From: JAENVU01 sp963801105 | GTDB lineage: Bacteria; Actinomycetota; Acidimicrobiia; IMCC26256; JAENVU01 | Assembly: GCA_963801105.1 (NCBI GenBank) | Contig: CAWDDH010000003.1 | Span: forward strand, 248,001 to 312,000 | Length of the DNA stretch: 64,000 nt | Reading direction: 5' to 3' | Shown here: piece after piece, positions 54,231 through 62,613 of the stretch | How positions within the stretch are numbered: position 1 is the stretch's first letter | Layout of the letters: every line of letters starts with the position of its first letter | The notes under the pieces: model-generated | Seen by the model: only the letters and a program-made list of their open reading frames with translations | Told to the model about the DNA's origin: nothing | The model's database searches: none | Program-made: the position numbers and the translations under genes

Positions 54231-54681
54231 ACACGTCGACGAGCTGCAAGCGGGTCGCCTCCAGTCGCTGCACGAGAATTCGCGCGAAGCGCTGCATGAG
54301 CGCGAAGCCGAGCACGGGATCGGCCTCGCACTTGTCCCGAAGACACACGCCGTCGAGAACGATCGCGTGGGTCTCCTGTGTCGCTTCGGCGTCGAACCGC
54401 CAGAAGTGCGGCGGAAAGAGCCATGACCATCCGAGCACGTCGCCCGGCCCGAGGGTCGCGATCGTCAGTGGCTCGTGCTGCGGGAGATGGACACCGACCG
54501 CCACGCGCCCGGTTCGCAACACGTAGAACTCGCCGGCCTCATCCCCTTCGCGGGCCAGCGCGGTTCCCGCCGGGAACACCGCCAGCCGGCCACAGCCCGC
54601 GATGAACTCGAGGTGCTCCGGCGCCATGCCGGTGAAGAACTCGTGATCACCGAGCAGGTCACGGATCGAGCGTCGCGTCAT
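54208..54681 (-). CDS. Cyclic-nucleotide-binding-domain protein in hydrogenase operon
   Basis: 157 residues: a lone cNMP-binding beta-roll (FFTGMAPEHLEFIAGCGRLAVFPAGTALAREGDEAGEFYVLRTGRVAVGVHLP) and a C-terminal helix region (RFARILVQRLEATRLQLVDVYGG). No HTH follows, so not a CRP-type activator. It overlaps both neighbours and may sense cAMP or redox state to adjust hydrogenase activity (inference). The phosphate-binding Arg segment is not strongly conserved. Confidence 0.85.
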   Translation of the reverse strand: MTRRSIRDLLGDHEFFTGMAPEHLEFIAGCGRLAVFPAGTALAREGDEAGEFYVLRTGRVAVGVHLPQHEPLTIATLGPGDVLGWSWLFPPHFWRFDAEATQETHAIVLDGVCLRDKCEADPVLGFALMQRFARILVQRLEATRLQLVDVYGGDRAS

Positions 54682-55829
54682 CCGGGAACCCCTGCCGCTG
54701 CCACCGGCGTGAGCAATGCACGGACCTCGGCGGTGAGGTCGATCCCGACGGGACACCATGTGATGCATCGACCACAGCCGACGCAGCCCGAGGTGCCGAA
54801 CTGATCGACCCACGTCGAGAGCTTGTGGGTGAGCCACTGCCGGTAGCGGTCGCGCGTCGACTCGCGGGTACTCCCGCCGTGGATGTACGAATGACCGAGC
54901 GTGAAACACGAGTCCCACGCACGGGTTCGCGTGGCCTCCGTACCGCTCAGATCCGTCGAATCTTCGACACTGCTGCAGAAGCACGTCGGGCACACGAGGG
55001 TGCAGTTCGTGCACGCGAGACAGCGGCTCGCGACGTCGTCCCAGTGCGGGTGCTCGAGCACCTCGGCGAGCCGTTCCGGCAGTCCCTCGACCTCCAGCGT
55101 CCTGCCCATGCGACTCACTGCACCGTCGGTGACGGCCTGCGCGGCGCCGAGATCTCCGGCGTCGGCCGGCCGCGACACGACCTCGCGCAAGACCTCCTCG
55201 CCCCGCTCGGAGCCCACCTCGACGAGGAACTCGTGGCGCCGGTCGTCGACGAGCTCGGTGAGTGCGAGATCGAACCCGGAATCGGCGCGCGGCCCGGTCT
55301 TCGTCGATACGCAGAAGCAGGTGCCGGCCGGTGAGCCGCACTGCACGGCGATGATCAAGGCACCGTCGCGGCGCGACCCATAGTCCCGATCGCGGTACGA
55401 GCCTCGCAGGAACACCCGATCCTGGACGTCGATCGCCGCGACCTCGCACGCGCGCACACCGACGAACGCGAACCGCGGCGCGCCCCCGTCCCCGTCCGCG
55501 CCGGTCGCGACAAAGCCGCCGTCGGGATCGAGCCGAGCGCGAAAGAGCACCGCCTCGGGGCGGAACAGGTACTTCTTCCACGAGTGCGGGCCGACCGCGT
55601 AGCCGAACAGCGCGGAATCGTCGCGCTCCGCGAGACGGTACGAGCCCGCGTCCTGCACGTCCGTGACACCGGCAGGCAGGTCCTCGACGCCATCGATCTC
55701 GCCGTAGACGATCGCGCCGTCGCTCACGGTTGGGGCGACCACCGTGTAGCCGCGCGCGCCGAGGGCGTCGTACAGCGCCTGCAATCCCGCACGATCGATG
55801 ACCACGGTCCGGGCCGTGTCCGCCTGCAT
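54678..55829 (-). CDS. hydB: Hydrogenase 4Fe-4S beta subunit (HydB/HyhB type)
   Basis: About 383 residues. Middle region has PHSWKKYLFRPEAVLF and VGVRACEVAAIDVQD; C-terminal dicluster ferredoxin motifs are CLACTNCTLVCPTCFCSS and CVGCGRCITWCPVG. This subunit wires the hydrogenase to FAD. ATG 55829 is preferred to a TTG 36 bases upstream. It is the first gene, so the operon promoter lies between it and 56090. Confidence 0.9.
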   Translation of the reverse strand: MQADTARTVVIDRAGLQALYDALGARGYTVVAPTVSDGAIVYGEIDGVEDLPAGVTDVQDAGSYRLAERDDSALFGYAVGPHSWKKYLFRPEAVLFRARLDPDGGFVATGADGDGGAPRFAFVGVRACEVAAIDVQDRVFLRGSYRDRDYGSRRDGALIIAVQCGSPAGTCFCVSTKTGPRADSGFDLALTELVDDRRHEFLVEVGSERGEEVLREVVSRPADAGDLGAAQAVTDGAVSRMGRTLEVEGLPERLAEVLEHPHWDDVASRCLACTNCTLVCPTCFCSSVEDSTDLSGTEATRTRAWDSCFTLGHSYIHGGSTRESTRDRYRQWLTHKLSTWVDQFGTSGCVGCGRCITWCPVGIDLTAEVRALLTPVAAAGVPG

Positions 55830-55994
55830 CACGACCTGTCTACGCCATAGGGGCAGGCGCGACAACAGCTTCGGTGCGCGCGGCGAGCTCGACCTCGATC
55901 GCGTGGGTCAGACGGCGCTCCCTCGGCGGTGGGCCCCAGACGCCTACCGGCCGCCGATGGCGTACCGGCCGGCGCCGACCGGCCCCTGCGTGCT

Positions 55995-56097
55995 CGGGGT
56001 GCGCTTCCGCCGCAGCGGCACCGGCGCCGGGGCCACCGCCACCGTCGTCATCGACGACGAACCCGTCGGATCAGCCGAGATCCCCATTGCCATCAGA
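55995..56097 (+). pseudogene. Possible remnant of an arylsulfatase C-terminal domain
   Basis: In a gap on the plus strand the frame reads GVRFRRSGTGAGATATVVIDDEPVGSAEIPIAIRP. This is like the late beta-strand region of bacterial arylsulfatases (T-x-x-L-x-V-D-G-x-x-V-G-x-x-x-I). Only about 35 residues are recognisable, with no start or active-site region, so if real it is debris. Confidence 0.3.
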
Positions 56098-57496
56098 CCG
56101 AAGGCCGCGGTTGGTCGAGCGGAAGCCGGCCTTGCTCAGAGAGATGCACGCACGCGTCCACGACGTTCTCGTCGTAGCGGATGCCGCGCCCGGCCTGGAT
56201 CTCGGCGACCGCAGCTTCGAGACCACGCGCCGACCGGTACGGCCGGTCCGCGGCCATGGCTTCGACGGTGTCGGCCACCGCGATGATGCGGGCGCCCATG
56301 AGGATCTCGTCGCCGTGGAGCCCCTCGGGATAGCCGCTGCCGTCGAGGCGTTCGTGGTGTTGGAGCACCATCTCGGCGATCGGCCAGGGGAAGTCGATCC
56401 CCGCGATGATGTCGTACCCGGCACGTGGATGGATATTGAGGAGTGCACGTTCCTCGGGCCGGAGCCTTCCCGGGCGGGTGAGGATCTCGGCGGGAACTCC
56501 GATCTTGCCGATGTCGTGGATCGTCGCGGCGAGACCGATGCCTTCTCGCTGGTAGTCGTCGACGCCGAGTTCGGTGGCGATGGCGATGGCGATGGCGGCG
56601 ACGCGTCGCTGATGTCCGGCGGTGTAGGGATCGCGGGCGTCGATCGTTGCGGCGATCGCACCGATGGCCGCATGCAGAAGGTCTTCGCGCGCCGCGTCGG
56701 CTTCGTACCGCTCGGTGATGTCGACCACCACGATGCCGACACCGATGATCTCGCCCTCGAGGCGCACCGGGTAGTAGCTGGCCAGAGCGTGGTTGACGCG
56801 TCCAGAACTCTGGGCGCCGTCGGTGCTGACGTCAATGTTGAGGACGGATTCGCCCGAGTCGAGCGCGCGGCGGAGCACCGGCTCGATCTGCGACCAGATC
56901 GCCGGCACCACATCGGCGATCGTGCGCCCGAGCTGCTCTTCGACCGAACCTCCATTCACGCGCGCGAGCATCTCGTTCATCCGTACGAGCCGACACTCCC
57001 GATCGACGAAGCCGATCCCGACGGGTGCGGTCGAGAGCACAGTCTCGAGGAGACTCAGTGTCTCGGCGGCAGCGCGTTCCGATCGCCAGAGCTGCTCCTC
57101 GAAGCGCTTGCGGTCGTCGACGTCGGTGGCGGTGCCGATCCACCGTACGACGACGCCGCCGGCATCGCGCCTCGGCAAACTGCGAAAGGTGTGCCAGCGG
57201 TACGCGCCGTCGTGCCGCCGGATCCGGCAATCGACCTCGAACGGGTTCTCGGCTGCGATCGCACGAGCCCACTCGCGTTGCGCGCACTCGACGTCGTCGG
57301 GATGGATCACATCGAGCCAGCTCCATCCATTCGGCAACTCGACCGGCAGGCCCACGTATTCGATCACCCGTCGGTTGAGGTGCTCGGTGATTCCGTCAGG
57401 TGTGCACATCCACACCAGGTGCGGGATCGATTCCGCGATGTTCCACAGGTCGATCGGGTTCACCAATGCGGGGCTCGTACGCGACACAACGCTCAC
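56093..57496 (-). CDS. PAS-PAS-HD-GYP signalling protein (c-di-GMP phosphodiesterase type)
   Basis: 467 residues. Two PAS/PAC modules (about 15-135 and 150-270), then an HD-GYP domain: HQRRVAAIAIAIATEL, IHDIGKIGVP and HHERLDGSGYPEGL, all key residues kept. Expected activity: hydrolysis of cyclic di-GMP. Start is GTG at 57496. It is unrelated in function to the hydrogenase operon that follows tail-wise. Confidence 0.9.
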   Translation of the reverse strand: MSVVSRTSPALVNPIDLWNIAESIPHLVWMCTPDGITEHLNRRVIEYVGLPVELPNGWSWLDVIHPDDVECAQREWARAIAAENPFEVDCRIRRHDGAYRWHTFRSLPRRDAGGVVVRWIGTATDVDDRKRFEEQLWRSERAAAETLSLLETVLSTAPVGIGFVDRECRLVRMNEMLARVNGGSVEEQLGRTIADVVPAIWSQIEPVLRRALDSGESVLNIDVSTDGAQSSGRVNHALASYYPVRLEGEIIGVGIVVVDITERYEADAAREDLLHAAIGAIAATIDARDPYTAGHQRRVAAIAIAIATELGVDDYQREGIGLAATIHDIGKIGVPAEILTRPGRLRPEERALLNIHPRAGYDIIAGIDFPWPIAEMVLQHHERLDGSGYPEGLHGDEILMGARIIAVADTVEAMAADRPYRSARGLEAAVAEIQAGRGIRYDENVVDACVHLSEQGRLPLDQPRPSV

Positions 57497-57667
57497 CGCG
57501 ACTCCCTCGACGTCCGACTGTCGGGCGTCAAGGGGGCAGCGGGAAGTCCCCGCTCTGCCCGACTCGTGGCTCGTCGTCCGTGGCTCGTCGTCCGTAACCC
57601 GTTATCGACAGAGATCCACCGTCGCGAGAGGCCCAATCTGTGCATCGGCGACGAGGTCGCCACCCGT

Positions 57668-58090
57668 CTACGGCGAGAGCCGTACGGGACTCCAGTCGGC
57701 GTCGAGAAGACGCCGAGCGAGGGTCGCGGCGGTCCTGGCGGCATGTGCCTTGGCCTCTTCCGCCTTCGGACCCGCCCATCGTTCGTCGACCGACTCGGCG
57801 AAGAGCGAGTACCACCGGTCGAACAGCTCGAGCCTGAGGGGCTCGTGCTCGTGCAGGTACCGGTGGGCCGCGAGGATCGCTCCGTCGTAGCCCTCGTGTC
57901 CGAGGAGCACTTGACTCCAGTAGTCGATCAGTCGCGGGATGTGGACTGCCCAATCCACTTCGGCGATCTCGCCGAAGACGGGACCGAGCAGATCGTCGAG
58001 CGCCACCTCGCGGTAGAAGTGGACCACCAGATCGTGGATCTGGGCACGCGTCGCGAGGTCGTGGCGCGCGACCCGCTCGGTGTCATGCAT
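57668..58090 (-). CDS. Group III truncated hemoglobin (first copy)
   Basis: 140 residues. LVVHFYREVALDDLLGPVF, WAVHIPRLIDYWSQVLLG, GAILAAHRYLHEHEPLRLELFDRWYSLFAESVDERW follow the TrHb3 pattern of Campylobacter Ctb; H76 is the probable proximal heme ligand. TrHb3 proteins bind O2/NO or peroxide. It overlaps the upstream regulator by 8 nt, so it is co-transcribed with it. Confidence 0.85.
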   Translation of the reverse strand: MHDTERVARHDLATRAQIHDLVVHFYREVALDDLLGPVFGEIAEVDWAVHIPRLIDYWSQVLLGHEGYDGAILAAHRYLHEHEPLRLELFDRWYSLFAESVDERWAGPKAEEAKAHAARTAATLARRLLDADWSPVRLSP

Positions 58091-58754
58091 GACGGCCGCT
58101 CTCGGCCCCCCGGTGCATCCGGATCCGGCAGTTGGCCCGACGAGGGTCGTGCGCGATCAGCTCGTCGACGACGAGACGATCGCCGGTGAGCTCGGCGACA
58201 CCCTCGGCGATGCCGAGGTGAAGATCACAGACGGTGTTCGGATCCGTGAGGACGGCGGACTCGAACGGACAGCTGCGCAGCACCACGTCGACGCGGCGCC
58301 CACGTGCGTTGCGAACCTCAGGTTCGAATCCCTGACGCGCCATCGCGTCGACGACGAAGGACACCGGATCGTCCTCAGGCGCCGGGCCGTGCCGTGGGCG
58401 GCCCACCGACCGCTTGCCGACGTCGTAGGCCGAGTCGCCGGTGCGGAGCATCTCGGCGAGGAGCACGCTCAGCCGCTCGTACGGGCCCGTCACGCCCCAG
58501 CGGCTCTCGGCGCCAGGGTGCAGCCGGTACTGCAGCTTCGGTCGCCCGCGCCCACCACCGACCGCGTGGCTCTCGGTCAGCAGCTGCGCATCGACGAGCT
58601 TCGCCAGGTGCTGTCGGATCGCGTTGTGGTTGAGGCCGAAGTGATCGGTGAGTTCCGCGATGTCGACCAGATGCGACGCGTCGACGACGTACTCGAAGAT
58701 CGCGTGTCGCGTCGGGTCGCCGAGCGCGCGGGCTTGTTCCTGCAGTGTGGTCAT
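58083..58754 (-). CDS. COG2345-type helix-turn-helix regulator with three Cys (SufR-like Fe-S sensor)
   Basis: 223 residues. N-terminal ArsR/DeoR-like HTH (ARALGDPTRHAIFEYVVDASHLVDIAELTDHFGLNHNAIRQHLAKLVDAQLL, then a GRGRPKLQY wing) and C-terminal region with C162 (LRSCPF), C176 (TVCDLH) and C209 (NCRIRM). That Cys pattern occurs in COG2345 proteins such as SufR that bind an Fe-S cluster and sense NO or O2. A weak match to its likely operator (GTCAAG-N6-CTAGAG) lies upstream. Confidence 0.85.
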   Translation of the reverse strand: MTTLQEQARALGDPTRHAIFEYVVDASHLVDIAELTDHFGLNHNAIRQHLAKLVDAQLLTESHAVGGGRGRPKLQYRLHPGAESRWGVTGPYERLSVLLAEMLRTGDSAYDVGKRSVGRPRHGPAPEDDPVSFVVDAMARQGFEPEVRNARGRRVDVVLRSCPFESAVLTDPNTVCDLHLGIAEGVAELTGDRLVVDELIAHDPRRANCRIRMHRGAESGRHA

Positions 58755-58799
58755 CGATCACGCACCTCTGGCTCGACCGCCTTCGCCCCGGATACTTTT

Positions 58800-58817
58800 G
58801 TCAAGCAGAGTCTAGAG
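58800..58817. promoter_or_regulatory. Weak TTCTAG-N6-CTAGAA site before the COG2345 regulator
   Basis: GTCAAG-CAGAGT-CTAGAG matches the palindrome seen at 59227 and 60710 in nine of twelve arm positions. A minus-strand TTGACA overlaps it. Autoregulation is possible. Confidence 0.4.
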
Positions 58818-58839
58818 AAAACCAGCTATCACCACGACG

Positions 58840-59202
58840 TCACGGGACGAGCTCGACGATGCGTCGCGTTGCCCGCAGCTCGGCCAGCTTCCGCTCGGCC
58901 TCGTCGAGGGTCCGGCCGAGCGACACGTGGTCGACGAGCTCGCCGAGGGCGTTGAGGTCGACCTCGGTGGGGGTGAGCCGCCGCAATGACGCCCCGAAGC
59001 TGACGAGCAGGTGTCCGCCGGACCCGGCGATCTCGTGAATCGAGACGGACACCGACGACCGGTCGGGCAAGGTCGCCAGAACACCGTCTCCGAAGCAGAC
59101 GAGCCGGCCGCCGTCCACGGCGTAGCGCACAGGGTGGGGAGTACCGCCGAGCGAGGTCACCCAGGCGGTGTGATGGCTCGAGGCTGCTGCGGGCAAGGAC
59201 AT
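58840..59202 (-). CDS. Small flavin-split-barrel-like protein (tentative)
   Basis: 120 residues: HTAWVTSLGGTPHPVRYAVDGGRLVCFGDG and SVSVSIHEIAGSGGHLLVSFGASLR suggest a beta-barrel like pyridoxamine-phosphate-oxidase-type flavoproteins, but no flavin motif is certain. A C-terminal helix ends it. A perfect TTCTAG-N6-CTAGAA site ends 24 nt before its ATG, putting it in the same regulon as the globins. Confidence 0.6.
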   Translation of the reverse strand: MSLPAAASSHHTAWVTSLGGTPHPVRYAVDGGRLVCFGDGVLATLPDRSSVSVSIHEIAGSGGHLLVSFGASLRRLTPTEVDLNALGELVDHVSLGRTLDEAERKLAELRATRRIVELVP

Positions 59203-59226
59203 GGTCGACCCCCGGTCTCCGAATAT

Positions 59227-59244
59227 TTCTAGATCATACTAGAA
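59227..59244. promoter_or_regulatory. Palindromic operator TTCTAG-ATCATA-CTAGAA
   Basis: A perfect 6+6 inverted repeat 24 nt upstream of the 120-residue gene on the minus strand. The same 18-bp design recurs at 60710. Binding by the nearby COG2345 regulator is inferred. Confidence 0.65.
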
Positions 59245-59292
59245 TTTCCATACGACCGGGGCCAGTTTCGACACCCACGACCGGCACGGGAG

Positions 59293-60273
59293 TCACCGGT
59301 CCAACAGCTCTCCGGTCCGGATCGACAGGACCTCCGCCGCCTCGGCCGCGAGGCGGGACACCACGTCGGCGGCCGACTCGACGCCGGTGACGAGCGATGC
59401 GGCTTCGCCGGCCCAGATCGCCCGCTGGGCGACCTCCGCCTCGGGTCCGAGGGCCCGATACTCGTCACCGTGCTCCGCGGCCCAGGCTCGCAGCCCGGCC
59501 TCGCGCCCGTGCCACTGCTCCGTGAACTCGTTCGCGATCGCACGACCGGAGACACCCTCGGGCCAGGGGCTCCCGGCTGCGAGATCGAACACATCCGTGA
59601 GGATGGTGTCGTCCGCTCCTGCCGCGACGACGCGGGCACGGTACGCGTCGGAGACGCCCGACTCGGCGGTGGCGATGAACCGGGTGCCCAGCCAGACCCC
59701 GTCGGCTCCGAGCAGGAGGGCCGCGGCGATGCCTCGCCCATCGGCGATCCCGCCCGCCGCCACCACCGGGATCGGGGCCACCGCGTCGACCACGGCCGGC
59801 ACCAACGGCAGCGTCGAGACCCGACCCGTGTGGCCACCGGCCTCGGTCCCCTGCGCGGTCACGACGTCCACGCCGGCCGCCGCGGCGCGGCGAGCACCCT
59901 CGATCGTCCGCGTCTGGCACAGCACGATCGCGCCCGCGGCGCGTGCCGCCGCCATGAACGGCGCGGGATCGGCGAACGAATGCGCGACGATCCGGACGCC
60001 CTCGTCCAACGCGACGGACATGAGGTCCCCCGCCCCGGGAAAGTGGCTGATGAACCCGACGCCGAACGGCCGGTCGGTGAGCGCCCGGGTGCGCCGGATC
60101 TGGTCGACCAACCACGGCGCACCCCCGACGGTCGTGCCGCCGATGAGACCGAGCCCACCCGCCTCCGAGACAGCCGCGGCGAGCTCGGCGGGTGCGTCAC
60201 CGCCGCCCATCGGCGCGTTCAGGATCGGATGCTCGATGTCGAGAAGCTCGCAGAGGCGTGTCTGCAGTCGCAT
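59293..60273 (-). CDS. Nitronate monooxygenase (2-nitropropane dioxygenase family)
   Basis: 326 residues. LLDIEHPILNAPMGG, GLIGGTT, AQGTEAGGHTGR, IPVVAAGGIADGRGIAAALLLGADGVWLGTRF are the FMN-binding barrel motifs; the GGHTGR His is the family's catalytic base. It oxidises nitronates, toxic nitro compounds. ATG at 60273 has GGAG six bases upstream. Its promoter region has a partial TTCTAG site. Confidence 0.88.
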   Translation of the reverse strand: MRLQTRLCELLDIEHPILNAPMGGGDAPAELAAAVSEAGGLGLIGGTTVGGAPWLVDQIRRTRALTDRPFGVGFISHFPGAGDLMSVALDEGVRIVAHSFADPAPFMAAARAAGAIVLCQTRTIEGARRAAAAGVDVVTAQGTEAGGHTGRVSTLPLVPAVVDAVAPIPVVAAGGIADGRGIAAALLLGADGVWLGTRFIATAESGVSDAYRARVVAAGADDTILTDVFDLAAGSPWPEGVSGRAIANEFTEQWHGREAGLRAWAAEHGDEYRALGPEAEVAQRAIWAGEAASLVTGVESAADVVSRLAAEAAEVLSIRTGELLDR

Positions 60274-60441
60274 CCGAGGCTCCTCCGGTCGTGTGGTCTC
60301 GGGCTCGCACCGGCACGGTACCGAAGAGCGGGCCGGCCTGACGGCGTTCCAGCTGCTCGAGGTGGCGTCGGCCTCATCCGGACCCAACGAGAACGCGACG
60401 TCGTGGGCAAGGAATCACACTGAAGCCGATGCCGGCCCCAT

Positions 60442-60459
60442 GTACAGTGACGGCTAGAA
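60442..60459. promoter_or_regulatory. Partial TTCTAG-N6-CTAGAA site before nitronate monooxygenase
   Basis: GTACAG-TGACGG-CTAGAA: one arm exact, the other three of six. It may be a degenerate member of the 59227/60710 operator family, or chance. Confidence 0.3.
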
Positions 60460-60517
60460 AAAACTCTGGCCTCGACCGGAGGCTGCGGGTGACGCCCACA
60501 AGGAAGACGCCGCGGAG

Positions 60518-60628
60518 ATGCCCGAGCACCGACCGACACATCCGACCGTTCCGGCTCTTCTCATCATGGTCGGTGTCGTTCTCGCCGTGATCGTCCTCGC
60601 AGCCATCAGCACCTCTGGCGGCCCGTAG
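60518..60628 (+). CDS. Small single-helix membrane protein (36 aa)
   Basis: MPEHRPTHPTVPALL, then a helix of about 18 hydrophobic residues (IMVGVVLAVIVLAAIST) and SGGP. A Pro/His-rich cytosolic start and clean helix look like a small membrane protein; ATG follows GCGGAG closely. It lies between the divergent nitronate monooxygenase and the second globin. No homologue recognised. Confidence 0.5.
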   Translation: MPEHRPTHPTVPALLIMVGVVLAVIVLAAISTSGGP

Positions 60629-60709
60629 CTCCGATCACCCATCGACGACGTCCCAGGGAGCTCACATGATCGGCGTGGGATTCCTCCTCGCTGTCGGGCC
60701 CGGTATATC

Positions 60710-60727
60710 TTCTAGTTCCAACTAGAA
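60710..60727. promoter_or_regulatory. Palindromic operator TTCTAGTTCCAACTAGAA
   Basis: An eight-plus-eight inverted repeat with two central bases, 25 nt upstream of the second globin ATG; it fits the 59227 site with the same arm sequence and spacing. Confidence 0.7.
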
Positions 60728-60752
60728 ATACGTCCGAGGCCGGGGAGCCACC

Positions 60753-61220
60753 ATGCGTGACGTGAAGCGATCGGCGCCGGCTCGCGACCTGGACCGCCCC
60801 GCCGAGATCGCCGAGATGGTGCGGCGGTTCTACGCGGACGTCGCCCAGGACGACCTCCTCGGGCCCGTGTTCAACGACGTGGCCCAGGTCGACTGGTCCG
60901 AGCACCTCCCGAGGCTGACCGCGTTCTGGTGCCGCGCGCTCCTCGACCAACCCGGCTACTCGGGGAACCCGTTCCGAGCCCACGCGTTGGTGCACGACAA
61001 GTCCGCGTTCACCCCCGCGCATTTCCAGCGGTGGCTGTCCCTGTTCCACGAGACGCTCGAGCTCGGTTGGGTCGGGCCCAACGCCGATCGTGCCGGCGCG
61101 CTCGCCAACAACGTCGCCCGGGTCCACAGCCAGCAGCTGATCGGCGTTCCCGTCGAACCCGATCCCCGCAACCGGGTCGGTGACGGTCGCGACGGTTCGT
61201 CGGCCCGGATAGCGGTATGA
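60753..61220 (+). CDS. Group III truncated hemoglobin (second copy)
   Basis: 155 residues. IAEMVRRFYADVAQDDLLGPVFNDVAQVDWSEHLPRLTAFWCRALL, NPFRAHALVHDK, FTPAHFQRWLSLFHETLELGW match TrHb3; H77 is the probable proximal ligand. It is a diverged paralogue of the first globin and has GGGGAG five bases before the ATG. The C-terminal 25 residues are extra. Operator 25 nt upstream suggests NO- or redox-dependent expression. Confidence 0.87.
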   Translation: MRDVKRSAPARDLDRPAEIAEMVRRFYADVAQDDLLGPVFNDVAQVDWSEHLPRLTAFWCRALLDQPGYSGNPFRAHALVHDKSAFTPAHFQRWLSLFHETLELGWVGPNADRAGALANNVARVHSQQLIGVPVEPDPRNRVGDGRDGSSARIAV

Positions 61221-61346
61221 GCGGGGTGCGGATCGCCGAGGAGGTGCTGGTCCGGGTGGCCCCGGTCGCGGCCATGCCCCGAACCTCAGGGGTGCCGGGC
61301 GGATGCGGGTCACCGGCGGGTCCGGCGAGCCGGCAACGACCGTCCC

Positions 61347-61847
61347 TCAGCGAGGCGTGAGCCGGAAGACGGCCAGACGGCGGTCGGTCATCTCCCGGTA
61401 GATCGAGTAGCCCACGTACATGGCGTCGAGGCGGGGCCACAGCGGACCGGCCTCCTCCGCGTCGAGCTCGACGGCCCGGACCTGCTGACGACGGGCCCGG
61501 AGGCGGACCTCGGCGTCGGGGTCCGCACGCAGGTTGAGCACCCAGGCCGGGTCGGCGTCGCGGCCGGCGTTGGAGGCGACCACGACGAGGGCGTCGCCGT
61601 CGGTGAGGTAGACCAGGGGCGTGGCGCGCCGCTTGCCCGAGCGCCGCCCGGTCGTCGTGAGCACCAGCACGGGCCGCTCGCCGGTCTCGTCGCTGAGCTT
61701 GTTGCCGATCCGGCCACCGCTGAGCCGGTACACCCGCGAGTGCATCCGCATGCTGATGCGGCGGAACGGTCCCCGGTCCATCGATACGACCTTCTCGACC
61801 CGCTTGCGGGCGACCGCCATGGCGACCTCGTCGCGAACGGCGCTCAT
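61347..61847 (-). CDS. Ddn-like F420-dependent nitroreductase family protein (DUF385)
   Basis: 166 residues. VYRLSGGRIGNKL, PVLVLTTTGRRSGKRRATPLVYLTDGDALVVVASNAGRDADPAWVLNLRADPDAEVRL is the deazaflavin-dependent nitroreductase (Ddn) signature, a split-barrel that binds F420. It overlaps hemerythrin by ATGA. Likely stress-related reductase; substrate unknown. Confidence 0.88.
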   Translation of the reverse strand: MSAVRDEVAMAVARKRVEKVVSMDRGPFRRISMRMHSRVYRLSGGRIGNKLSDETGERPVLVLTTTGRRSGKRRATPLVYLTDGDALVVVASNAGRDADPAWVLNLRADPDAEVRLRARRQQVRAVELDAEEAGPLWPRLDAMYVGYSIYREMTDRRLAVFRLTPR

Positions 61848-62515
61848 CGGAAGCTCCCTTCGGGTAGGACGACGGTTGCGGTCCGCAACGCGGCGGCGAA
61901 GGCGTCCCCACGCAGTCCGCCCGCTCGCGTCAGGATCCCCTCGACCACCTCGTCCGGGGCCACCGAACGGATCCGCGCCATGGCCTCGACCAGCTCCGGG
62001 AACGAGAGGGCCTGCATCATCAGCTCCTGCGTGGCCGCCATCACGGGCGGCGGGATCGCCGCCATCAGCCGGGCCCGGACCTCGGCCAGCTCGTCGTCGT
62101 CGAGATGGGACCAGATGGCAGGCATGACGGCGGTCTCCTCGCTCAGGATGTGGCCGAGATAGCGACCCACGAAAGCGCTTAGCGCCCGGTAGAGGTCGAG
62201 GCCCCCGTCCTCGTCGGGATCGGCGAGCACGGACCGGAAGCTGCGCGCCAGGGCGTCGAGCTCGTGCTCGAGCGCGTCGTGCTCGGCGACGAACTCCCGG
62301 GTGGAGCCCGGCTCGTGGGCCTCGAGGACGGGGTAGAGGATCTCGTCCTCGTGTCGGGCGTGGTCGCGGAGGAGCCCGAGCACCTGCGCCCACGCCGCGC
62401 CCGTCGCCGCCACCTCGGCCGGGTCCGACCAGTCGGTGGACCCGGTCCGGGTGGTCGCGGCGAACAGCCCGACGCGCAACGCCTTGTGGATTCCGGTGAA
62501 GAAGTCGTCTCGCAT
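61844..62515 (-). CDS. Hemerythrin-domain protein
   Basis: 223 residues. The four-helix di-iron pattern is visible: H in IHKALRVGL, LLRDHARHEDEILYPVLE, AEHDALEHELDAL, LGHILSEETAVMPAIW. It can bind O2 or sense redox. ATG at 62515 is chosen; the longer frame is rejected. C-terminal 70 residues are Ala/Arg-rich helices. It is coupled to the Ddn-like gene and divergent from LuxR. Confidence 0.85.
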   Translation of the reverse strand: MRDDFFTGIHKALRVGLFAATTRTGSTDWSDPAEVAATGAAWAQVLGLLRDHARHEDEILYPVLEAHEPGSTREFVAEHDALEHELDALARSFRSVLADPDEDGGLDLYRALSAFVGRYLGHILSEETAVMPAIWSHLDDDELAEVRARLMAAIPPPVMAATQELMMQALSFPELVEAMARIRSVAPDEVVEGILTRAGGLRGDAFAAALRTATVVLPEGSFR

Positions 62516-62613
62516 GGCCCCAGTATCCGGACCGGGACCGGGGAGCGGTATCCCAGATGTCTGGGGGTCGTCCACCGACCGCGGCGGGGTGACCGGGGTA
62601 CCGTTCCTCCCGA

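Noticed and set aside
61217..61360. A 47-codon ORF coupled by ATGA to the second globin
   Set aside because: Pro/Gly/Arg-rich, no helix or motif, and it runs into the end of the Ddn-like gene on the other strand; coupling alone is weak evidence.
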